Position numbers and translations under genes: made by a program. 64,000 nt of DNA, taken from positions 55,485,281 through 55,549,280 of the forward strand of contig CM065684.1 in assembly GCA_017654935.2 (NCBI GenBank), in the 5' to 3' direction. Shown piece by piece: positions 13,663 to 25,600 of this stretch; the stretch's first letter is position 1, and every line of letters begins with the position of its first letter. Source of the DNA: Phymorhynchus buccinoides. Taxonomy: Eukaryota > Mollusca > Gastropoda > Neogastropoda > Raphitomidae. The notes beneath the pieces are model-generated. The model searched no databases. It worked only from the letters and a program-made list of their open reading frames with translations, and was not told the DNA's origin.

Positions 13663-13693
<31 letters not shown>

Positions 13694-16600
13694 CATACAT
13701 ACATACGTAAACGTTTTTCATAAGCCACAGCAGATAACTGGTGATGAGCATTATGGCAGAATTCATGCTGGCTGTGGTTGGCTGGTTATTGATGGTGTTG
13801 ATATTGTTTGCAAGTTGAATGTGAATAAAGTGCCTACTTATGCATGCACACATTACATAGGCACACTCACATAAATACTCGATTACAAGCATGCATGCAC
13901 ACACATGTGAGCACACACACACACTCAGCGGTATAGGTCTTCTGGCAGTGCATAGTAGGGTTTTCTAGTGACACTGGTGTCAATCTTCCAAAGTTTGTCC
14001 ATGCACATAAATCACTGATGGTTTTGTGTGGAATGGTTTGGTTGCAATTATTGAGTAGCAAAACTTTTGTTTTGAGAATATGGACAAAGTTTAAGTTCTT
14101 GCTCCTGGAGGCATTGTAGGCACACAAAAATTGAATTCCGAGAAAAAGTAGGGGTGTTAAGCTTGAGGAGATGCCTTTTCCACAATTGTTAACACTTTTA
14201 TAGATTCATATTCAATAGGAATAGCCCCTTGACCACCATGAAAGGCACTTTATCCCTGGACCACACCAAGAGACAACATCTGAACATCCAGAATATTTTC
14301 AGAGAAAAAAGCTTTTCCTCCAGTATCATGCCTGCTATATCACAAATGTTCATAAAGCATTACATTTGAAACCTGTTACATCATTTAACCCTTTCACCGC
14401 CAGCCATATTTCAGCCAAAAATGTCCATTAAATTTACCTGGGTAGAGAACAAAATCCATCTGCAGTATTGGGGATTCTTCTGTGACATAATAAAATAAGG
14501 TCTATCCTTACTTCCCAAAACTAAGACAATCTGGTCTTTGGATAACAGACCCCAATTTGATGCCTTTTAGTGACATAGGTGTTAAATCACTGTGGTGATA
14601 AAATGCGACTTTGGTGGTGAAAGGGTTACAGTCATAGCAGCTGATCCAGACAGTAGTCCGACACTTGCACGCAACAAGGGAAAAAAGAGAGGATAGAGTG
14701 TTCCGAACGCGAGCAGGGAGGTGGATGAGGCCAAGCAGGTCGAGCCCCTCCTTTATATACTGTAATTTTTGAGTTATAAGGTAATATTTTTTCATATTTC
14801 TTGTATTTTTTCATCCAATTTCGACCTATGCTCCTAATAAACGAGGGCGCCCTATTAGTGACCAAAATCATGAAAAGAGAGGCAACGATTGCCGTGTTCA
14901 GTTCAGTCTACTGTGAGTCGGACATCGACAGTGGTCATGAGTTGCCGATACGACGAATACTCACATTAAAATGCTTCAAAATCCCTATTATCGTCCACGA
15001 TACCGTCCAAACAGATGCCATAACCCTTCATTGGATGTAAAAAGCATCGTCGTAGAGCTCAAAATGCCATAATTATATCGGTTTTCGCGAAGAAAAGTCC
15101 AAACACATCAACAGGAAGCAGCAGAAATGGAAGTTCAATTATTTGAAAGGGGAGCCAACTCTTGTTTATGACAGCAGTAATGACGGTCAGTAAGCGTCTA
15201 CAGGACGCGTACAGGCTTCAAAGTTTGACTTTCTTTTGCGAGGTGCTCACAGATTTAGGTGCCTTATAAATGAGGGCGCCTTTTGCTTTAATTTTGTTAG
15301 ATTTTTCTTGAAAATTGCCCCAATCGCCTTATGCACAGCAGCGCCTAATGATCCGAAAAATACGGTACTCCGGCTGTGCCTTCAAATGACACTCGGTTTG
15401 GGATGTCTGTTTTCAGTTGAAAGGCAAGTCTGACCACTACTGGGTAGTGGGCGTCAATGAGAATCCACAGCAGCTGAGGTGAGGTGACACTGTTAAGCTG
15501 TATGTCTCTCTCTTTTTTTCTGATTTTTTTTTTTAACCCTTTCAACGCCAGCCATTTTTCAGCTAAAACTTTCCATTACACTTACCTGGGTAGAGAAAAA
15601 TATTCTGTCTGCAATATTGGGGATTCCTCTGACATGCATGAAATAGGGCCTATCCTTACTTCCCAAAATTAAGAACATAAGTTCACATGATACCAGACCC
15701 TCATTTGATGCTTTTTAGTGACATTGGTGTTGAATCATTGTGGTGCCAAAAGGCGACAGTGGCGATGAAAGGGTAAAACATTAATTTAAACTTGGTTCAT
15801 TTTTGTCTTTCTTCTGACAATACTGATCCGATGCATGGCACAGATTTAGGTGCTAAATGTGTCAGTCTTTAGAAAAAGAAATGCAAAAAAAGGGCTTGAT
15901 TTTTTGTTCTCATGATAACTTAGGATTGTGTTTACAGTAATTTCAAATGATTGAAACAACGGATTGTATTTGACCAAAATCTGTGAAGGTCATGTTGTTG
16001 AAGCAGCCAAAACCATAGAAACCACAGTTTGGATTTGATTCAAATTTAAAATGAATCATTAAATTAAAGAAGAAGAAAAAAGAAAGATTGGACAAGCTCT
16101 TCATGGCAACATTTTGAATAAAGAACAGAAGCACAATTTTCACTTGCATGAATTGTATTAGAATGTTTATGTTGCCAGGTGTATCCCTTGCAAAGGGTCC
16201 CGCTATCCGGCAACCTTGCCGCGTCCTGCAGTGACCGTGTTGCCGTTCCGTCTGGCTCTGTGTGAACCAGAGACAGAGAAGAGCCAGTATGAGGTGAGAC
16301 TGAAATTTATGCCTTCATTTTTTGTGCAGTCGGTGTTCTTCTACCGTTGAGTATCCACAATCATCAGTTTGATTTTATAACATAAATCAAATGCGGTCGA
16401 GGTCCGAAGTCGGGCATCAAAAAGAGACAAAATAAAACAAAAACCTACTCTACGAAGATGACCCAGCCAGTCGGGTCTCTCTGATTGAGCCCCCGACGTG
16501 ATGCTGAGTCGGCAGGAACAACTAAACTAGGGGGGGTAATTTGCATCTTGATGGAGGACTAGAACTAGCCGGCTGAAGAGGCAGACACAGCCTCCTCAGG

Positions 16601-19600
16601 TAACGAGTTCCAGTCTTTGATGGTGCGCGGGAAGAAAGAACTTCTCCTGTATTCAGTCCGGCACTGGATGGTGGATAGTTGCCGGCTGTGTCATCTTCTG
16701 AGGCGAGTTGGAGCTGACTTCAGTCTGGTGTTGTCGACTTTGACAATGCCGTTCAAGATCTTATAAAGCATTGTAAGCCTGGTAGACTTTCTGCGGTGCT
16801 CAAGTGTGGGCCATCCTAACTGGTGTTGAAAATGTCATCAAACAGTTTGTTTTTTTATCAATGGAACTTGGAAGATCTTTGATGTAATGCGAGAAGTGTG
16901 ACATTTGTAAAATTGTGTTGCTTGCTTGTTGCGTTTTTTTATAGTTTAAAAAAAAATCTGATCAATCAATTAATCAATCAAATTTTATTATGCCCTCACA
17001 GAAAAGATAATTGTTTTGTGACATGTTAAACATATACAAGAATTCATTGTTGTTGGGTTTTTTTAGCTAAAGTATTGTTTCAAAAGCAGACAGAATGTTA
17101 TGGAGAATTTGTCAGGTATGCATTTCATTGTCTTACATAGCTGCCAACCCTCAGGAATTTGTTAGGAATGTCCAGATTTTTTAAGTCTGTCAGGAAAATC
17201 CAGAAAACGATCTGATTTTCCTGAATTTGACATTTCCAAGCATAGGTGTTTTGACGGATGGGGCTACTGAGAGATGTGTGTGTGCATTTTCTCAGTTTTA
17301 AGTTGAACTTGCAACCTTCAGCTTCAGGGGCGTGGCCCTCAGACTCCCACAAAAGGCATTACCCCTGGATCCCACCTGGGGTCTTAGGCAACCTTCCAGA
17401 TCCTCGCACTTTTTTCATGAATTTAATTTCTCCAAGGTTGGCCAGGGCTCCCAGGGACCACCATTTTGGGGGGGTCTATGAAGCACTAACATTCTAAGGG
17501 ACCCTCTAAAAAAAATGTGCAGGGGGTCCCAGGGATGTACTAGAAAAATTATTTTTAGCATTCACTATGCCACTGGGACCCTCTATCCCGCCTCTAGGAC
17601 CCTCTATTATGTAAGTGAAGGAGTCCCTGGGACCCTTTGTTTTGCGGGACGATTGGGAGCCCTGGTTGGCAATAAAAGAGTAAAAGACACTGTCAGCTTT
17701 TGCATTTCTTTTGGGTGAAGGGTACTATCCCCCCTCTTTATTCCTTTAGCGGTAGTACCATCTGGGTTTTACTCATCAAACTGTGTTGACTCGTGTGTTT
17801 GTAGCCAGCCTGACTTGCTTTTTCAGGAACAATTCCTGCGCAGCCTGTTGTTTGCTCAGCACCTGACTCACGAAGATGTGGATGAGGGCACTCGCTCAGA
17901 CCTGCACCGGCCGGCTCAGGAGGCTCTCATGAAGCTCTTTGCTGTAAGATTGTTATTTATTAAGCTACATCTTTTATTACTTCATGCATTTGGGGAATTG
18001 CACAGGTCAGGCTAGACTAGTAGAGGAGACTCTTTGTTGTAAGATTATGCACTTTCTGTTGCAAAACTGTATGCGCTAATTCAGTAATCTATTCTAACCA
18101 TGCTGACCAACACTCGAAACAATAGCAAAGACACTTCAGTTTGGAAACCAATGCCCTAGCATCATAAAAACGAAAGTAGCAAAGGACCGCAACTCTCCCT
18201 TCCCGGAAGCACGTATGCTCTCCCCTTGCTTCCGGTCACGCGGTCCATTTGACCTGTCAAAGTCACTTTTCATTTTTCCACGCTGTGGAACACTTCATGA
18301 ATTGGAAACCTCCCTGGCAGACTTCGTTTCTTATCTTATCATTTTATAATTACTGGAAGAAACATAGTCTTTTTTTGTCTATTTTTAGTTACTTGAAGAA
18401 TGGGTTGCGCCTGGAATGTGACTGCACTTGTTTGTATTTTGTGCACTTGTGTTTATATTAACTCACTCGGGGCGATGGAGCCGGAGCCAGCTCATGGCTC
18501 GCACAACCGTTTAGGACGAATGGCCCGGCTCTGGCTCATAAGAGTTTTCAAGAGGTTTTGATTTCTGGCGTGTAACCAGCTTTCCGGTTAGAAATCATAA
18601 CCTATTTTCAGTTTGCTTTGACATTGCCTCTCTTGAAATCAACCAATCATTGCAGACTTTACATTCAGCTTTGGTTGTAGAGGGGGGTCAAAGATCGGAA
18701 TGTGAAATGTTCCTTCTTTCTATGTGTTAGCTGTTTTTGTCAATAGGAGACAAACTAATGACGAAGGTTAGGAATCTGATATTTTACGATCGTTTAGTGC
18801 ATGGTGTTTCTAATCTTTTCTGAAAATATTGATGTCTAACTCTTCATAACTTGGTTTGGGTGATTATTTTACGAACCTAGTCAAATGCCCAGTCCCCACA
18901 GAACAAGGGGAAATAATTCGGCCAGTCCCGAGTGAGTTAAATCCAGGGGTGTGAGTTATGCGTAAGCGCATAAATGTGCTTTTTTTTATTTTAATTTTTT
19001 TATATAACTTTTTTAAAAATTTCCCTCTCATCCCTCCACTCCACAATTCCTTACATTCTCTCACACACTCATCCATCAACATGCATTTTTCAATCTTCTC
19101 AATATTCAACTTAAAAAAAAAGCAACAACCAAGAGAGGGACGATGTACAGATTGTCGAGTGCGGTAGACTTTCTTCTCACGTACACAGGGAAAACGAAAC
19201 AAGTTTGTACCATGAGTACATTCCCTTGACTGAATTTCGTAAGCTTCTCTGATTGGCCAGTTACGTCCAATGGCAAGGCGTGGTTTTCATGTGTTCGGCT
19301 ACTTGGTGTCAATCGAAGGAGGGCTCGAGTGCTTTAAAGCTATTGAGTAAATGTTTTATCGTCAACCATGAAAATTATACAATTTGACTTTTAAAATGTT
19401 TTTTAATTATTACTGTTTTTAGGAAGTGAGAGGAATTTTCAATAAGATTAGTTCTTGAAAGACAAAAGTTCACTTTTAATTTGAGGGGTTTTTCTTCAGA
19501 TAAAAGATAAATGTTCTTACATTAACCCCTTCACTGCCACAGGAAAACTGAGAAATTATTGATTTTCTTATTAAAAAGTATAAAACAAATCTGTTAGACT

Positions 19601-22600
19601 CAATCTGAGAAAATGGTCTAGAGATATATCTTTCCTGGCTAAAAACCATCATCCCAGGACTATGACATCAAAAGTTATGACATCATCAATGACATATTAC
19701 ACTAGGAGACTATCTCCTACCAGGCAGGGAAGGGGTTAAACCTTATTTCAATGTTTGTTTGTTACAGTATTATTCTTATCATAATCACACCATGTTTATC
19801 ATCATTGTTGATATCTTCATTATTATTTTTCTATTATTTTAGCTTTATCACACTATGCTTATTATCATTTGCATTTTACTTCTTCGTCTACTATCCTTTC
19901 AGCTGTCGGCGAGGGGCGACCGCGAGTTCCGTGCGGTGGAGGTGTGTGAGCTCATGTCGGACCAGCAGACACTGCAGCTGTCCATCAAATACGCCACCAG
20001 GCAGCGCCACCTACAGTTGGCACAGCGCATCAGCCAGCTCGCCCAACAGAGGGCTTCTGAGGAGAAAGAGGAGGAGGAGGAAGAAGAGGAGGAGGGGGAG
20101 GATTACTTGAAAGCCTGGTGAGGGACAGAGAAAATGGCGTAACCTTGAGTAACAGTGTAATGCTATAGAATGGTTGGAGTATTGCACAATTCAGAGAGAA
20201 AGTCTGTGTAATATTATTAGAACTGAGAAGGGCGTATCATATGTTTCAGTCACAACAGCTCAGAGACAGATTGTGTGTAGCATTATGACCTGTCTGTTTC
20301 AATTCAGAGACAGAATGTGTGTAGCATTATGACCTGTCTGTTTCAATTCAGAGACAGAATGTGTGTAGCATTATGACCTGTCTGTTTCAATTCAGAGACA
20401 GAATGTGTGTAGCATTATGACCTGTCTGTTTCAATTCAGAGACAGAATGTGTGTAGCATTATGACCTGTCTGTTTCAATTCAGAGACAGAATGTGTGTAG
20501 CATTATGACCTGTCTGTTTCAATTCAGAGACAGAATGTGTGTAGCATTATGACCTGTCTGTTTCAATTCAGAGACAGAATGTGTGTAGCGTTATGACAAG
20601 TAACAGACCTGCCTGTTTCAATTCAGAGATACAATGTGCGTAGCATTATGACAAGTAACAGACCTGCCTGTTTCAATTCAGTGACAATGTGTGTAGAATG
20701 ACAAGTAACAGAGGGACTGTTTCAATTCAGTGACAATGTGTGTAGCGTTATGACAAGTAACAGAGGGACTGTTTCAATTCAGTGACAATGTGTGTAGCGT
20801 TATGACAAGTAACAGAGGGACTGTTTCAATTCAGTGACAATGTGTGTAGCGTTATGACAGGTAACAGAGGGACCTGTCTGTTTCAGCCACAACAGTTCAG
20901 AGACGGAGTGGTCGACCAAGTCCAGCCTGTCTTCTAAACGACAGGAAGAAGAGGAAGACCGACAGGAGGAAGACATGGAGGAAGAGGAGGAGGAAGACAG
21001 GAAGCCCTCAGGTGACCAAAAAACTCCTAACGTTTGGATATATATGGGAATGCCTGAATGCACTCTAATATGGAATCTGACACTAGTCTACTTTTTATAA
21101 AAAATGTGTATGACCAAAATTTATCTGGAAATATAATGTTCGTTATTTGTTTCATATGTGTTAATATCTAAAGCAGACCTGTTTACCCATACCATTTTGG
21201 CGTATTTTGTACGCCTGTTTGTCACGAATACGACCAATACGACATCTGGGAAAAAATACGCCAACAAAAAATCCGACTAACATTATTTTTCAAACGTGCA
21301 TATAATGCTTCCACGAACATGCCGTACTGACTCCTGTGCGTATAGCTAGGAACTACTTTTTGTGTGTCAATGTCTCCGATTGGCCAAGAGCACCAGTTTA
21401 TAGTTCTCGTTCGCGAGATTTTGCGTGGTTTGGTGGCTGCCATTTTGTATTTTCAACTTGGCGAGCGTGTGCGTGTTAAGAATGAAAAATATTCAAAATG
21501 TCTAAGCGTCCTGCTTCAGGAGACAGTAGTTCTTGCTCAAAGTGCAAGCAAACCAAGCAGGATTTCCTAAAAAAGTACAGTCGGTATCCTGGAGTTGTGC
21601 CTTCCACTCTGGGGGAGACATTTGCGCAATGCAAGTACTGTAACAGATATTGATGTTTATCATGGTGGGCAGCACGATGTACGCAAACAATATAAAGATA
21701 ATATGCTTTGTCTGCTGTGTTTCTCGATATTTCTTGGAATACAGTGAAACCCGTTTAGTACGAATTCCAGGGGAGAGGGCCAATTTACTCGTTGTAAGCA
21801 TTGCTCGTTCAAACCATTTTATCGATTTTGGCAACCCTGACGAACCTATCAATCGGTCCTCACATCTACTGTGATGTGCGTGTTGGTAAAGTGTGAAAAA
21901 GACAGAAAAACGGAAACAACACACTTACCCAACAAAGCATGGTTGTAAGCCCAGTATCCTGTATCCATAGGGTTTTTAATGCCGATTACATACACTTTAA
22001 AACAGTTTATTAACACACGATAACATCAAAAACATAAAATCCACACACGCGCTTTAAGAGAAAGTTAAAATTTCCCGGAAGTCACAAGATCAGTGCGCAA
22101 AGAGTGAGTCCAGTGTCGTCTGCTTGCGCTGCAGACACCCAAGTTGTTATATCGGCCAATCAGAATGCCGCTTACATATCGAGGGGTCAGTCAAGATGGC
22201 GATGTTGTTGTCAGTGTGTACTCGTTCTAGCCAGGTAGTTGTGCAAGAAAGCTTGACTTTGGGATGGCGGTGTGGTTGTAAGTGCGTTCTCGTTCTAACC
22301 GCGTAGTTTTTGCATAAAAGCTTGACTTTGGGAGTCAATAAATTGTACGTTATATGCAAGTTGCTCGTTGTAGCGAGCTCGTTGTATGCAGAATTATTTA
22401 ACAAGGAAAAAGAAGGCTTGTGGTCGGGAATTTTGAAACCACTCGTTAAACACGGGCTCTCGTTTAAACCGTACTCGTACTAAATGGGTTTCCCTGTACT
22501 CCTATTTTGGAAAAAATACTCTTTCAAATTCTGAATACACTTTTCGTGATTTAGGGGTAAACAGGTCTGCTAGAGAAATAGCGAAAAAAAGAAAAAAAAG

Positions 22601-25600
22601 TTTGGATGTTTTCCATTTTGTTTATATAAAAAAAAAGGATACTCTGAGTGTACCTCATTTTGATTGGCTGTTTCTTTTTCCTTTTTTTTCTGGTGTGTTC
22701 ATAGGTAAAAATAAGACATTCTCTTATTTCTGAAATGACACATTTCAATGTTCTCTATATCTTCCCAATCCTGAAGTGGTGACCACATTCAAAATAATTT
22801 CCAATGTGTGTGTGTTTGTGTGTACAGGATGGGTGGGGGTGGTGTTTGAATTGTGTGTCTATCATCTTGTTTTAATCTGCCTGCCATCAATTTTGGCAGA
22901 AATGTTTGATTTTATAAGACCGTGGTTCCGGATGACAAGATGGCCAATCCTAAAGACTGTCAGCATTTTCAATCCTGATTTCCGGAGCATGCCAGAACTA
23001 CTTTAACACATGACTGTTGGTGTGTGTTTTCCCTGAACATACTTTCTCCGTGTGGTGCTGTGTGTTCAGGCCCCATGCTGAACATCAAAGCCAAGGAGAA
23101 GGCAGTGAAGGACCTGCCCTCCTCTGGCAGAGCCAACCCTTTCAAGGTCAGTTTTGTTCAGTGATTCAAATGAACCGGGGCAAAGATGCAGTTTGGCACC
23201 CCCCTCCCAAGTCAAAGTTATGGATTTCAGTGTCAGTGTGTCGCTCTTTTAGTTGTTGTTTTCCCATGAAACTCACCCTAACTGGGTTTTTTTTTAAGTG
23301 AACCTTTTTAATGAGAAAATAGTGGGTTTTTTTTATTATATTGAAACTGCATCTTTGCCACAAACCAGTGCCTCCGAGTCCTTTCACAAAGTAAACTCTT
23401 TCAAAATTTATTCTGCTGACCAGGGCCTGTATTCACGTTGAGATAGCATGAGACTTAGCATGATGCTAACTTAGAAGCTCTTCCAATGTCCTATATGATT
23501 TAATAGGACTTTTGGAAGAGCTTCTAAGTTAGCATGATGCTAAGTCTCATGCTATCTCAACGTGAATACAGGCCCAGTTTTCAGAATGAATTCATGAAAT
23601 TTAATAGAAAGTTCACACACACACACACGCATGCACGCACACTTACAACACACACGCTTACACTCACGCACACATACACACTTGCATGCAAACACACACT
23701 TACATGTGTACACACAAACATGCATGTAGTTGTACGAACACACCTACACTTTTCAGTCTTTTTTTTCCAAATGGAGCCAGAATGGTCAGCTCATTGACCG
23801 TGGGCCCTTAAAAGAAGAAGACTCTTGCATGCACACGCACACATGCACTATAAGTAAAGATCACTTAAATCAGCAGCAGTGTAGATATGATGGCATTGTA
23901 TTAAGTCACAGATAAGGCGCTTACAGCAGAAAAGACGCAAATGAATGGAGGAAAGCAGGCGAATGTTTGGCTGCCACATTTGATTTGTAATGGTTGGTGA
24001 ATAGCTCTGTGGAGGTCATAAAAAAACACTTTAAAATAACAACACAATTGAAAAAAAATAAAGGTTATGTATGATAAATGTTCTTGTTCTGACTTCAATA
24101 TCAATTTGTCTTCTTTTTTGGTGACATTTAAAAAAAATGTTTAACTGGGATTTGTTGTGCTTAAAATCTATTTAAATACCTCTGGGATAATGTAATCATG
24201 TTCATTTTAGGTGTATGCCATTTTGTTTTTGTTTTTTCTATTTTGGAGATAGATAATGTGCTGTCAGCAGATAAGGTACAGGGGTCAAAGTGGTGTAAAA
24301 AAGTGGCATCTTAAGAGGCTGGAAATGACGGTACTCTGGCGTACTACAAGAAGAAGTGTGCATTTACTTCTATTAAAAGAAGCTGGCCACCACCACAGAA
24401 GAAGAAGAAGCAGTGGCCTGTATTTGACTGTGTGCAGGTGAAAGGGGAGGCGAAGAAGCCGTCCAGCTGGAAGGGGTCCCAGGTGTTTGACGCCCTGAAG
24501 AAGGACGTGAAGGCCCAGAAGAAGGAATCCCCCGTCATCTCCCCCTTACCCGTCACCCTCAAACAGGCCAAGGGAGGACAGCGCAAAGTTGTCGTCAAGG
24601 TCACTTACTCATTTAGTGCACTTAATTCATTAGAAATAAGTGGCATTAAAAAAAGTATGAAGTTGCTTTACACCTTCATTAATTGCAAAATGCATGAGCT
24701 GTTTTAAGCTTAAATGGTTGACAGATCCACAAGTAAATGTTGGTGTATATCATAGTTATCCCTGTAGAAGAAGAAATTTGTAAATGGGAAGAATCAAAAG
24801 GAAGGCCATGTCTGTTAGAAGATAATCTCCGTTTGCTTCATAAGTGTGGTTCACCTTTGCACAGATAAATATGGATCTCCTTTTGCATGAATAAAGAGGT
24901 TCTCACCCCCCCCCCCCCCATCCCCACAAGAAAAATACGGTTCTTTTTCTTATGTATAATTGTTGTTCTCCTTTAGCAAGGATAGTTTTATTTCACCATC
25001 TGTATTTGAAAACAGGTAGAGGAACAGAACTTGAAACTCTTTTCCTGTATCTTGCCATTTCTGATATCTTGCCAGTCGCACAATGCATAGCGAGGATCTG
25101 TATCATGATGCAGGGCAAGCAGACCCAACAGGCCAAGATAGCGTTTTCCACCACGAATGAAGGATCAGAGTCTTCCCCAGCAGCCAAAGTCATAGCCCCT
25201 GTCACCGCAGAAGCTGAACAGTCAGAGAACCAGCCCACGCAAAAGTGAGTGCATCTTTTCTTTTCTTTTTTTGAAGTTTAAAATAATTTCTTTGGTTTAT
25301 TAAATCTGTACTGAATTTATTTACTCTTTTCTACAAATTATGTTAAAAGCTTCTTCTGTAAAATTTTACCGTAAGAAACTACAAAAACTGATGGTGAAGA
25401 TAAACAACACAGTCGAAAACTTTTGTAGACTGAAATTCAACTTACTTAATTTAAAATTATAAAACAAGTTCCTTTATGGCTGAACAGTCGCAAGCAAACA
25501 AAGAAGAGACAGAAAGTGTGGTCCCCTGACTAATACTTGGTTGTGTTTTTTGGTTAAAAACTGGTCTGAAACCCAGTGTCAGATGGGAGTTTTGAACGTC

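Larger units (their letters stand above)
21174..22569 (+). mobile_element. CAGACCTG-family element with nested 755-bp MITE
   Basis: Ends CAGACCTGTTTACCC and GGGTAAACAGGTCTG, perfect inverted repeats, flanked by CTAAAG and CTAGAG (6 bp, one mismatch). It carries an ORF at 21498-21653 and is interrupted by the element at 21742-22496. Confidence 0.85.

Noticed and set aside
20240..20880. Regular short repeats considered as a CRISPR-like array
   Set aside because: The units are contiguous with no unique spacers, in a eukaryotic intron next to a related acceptor.
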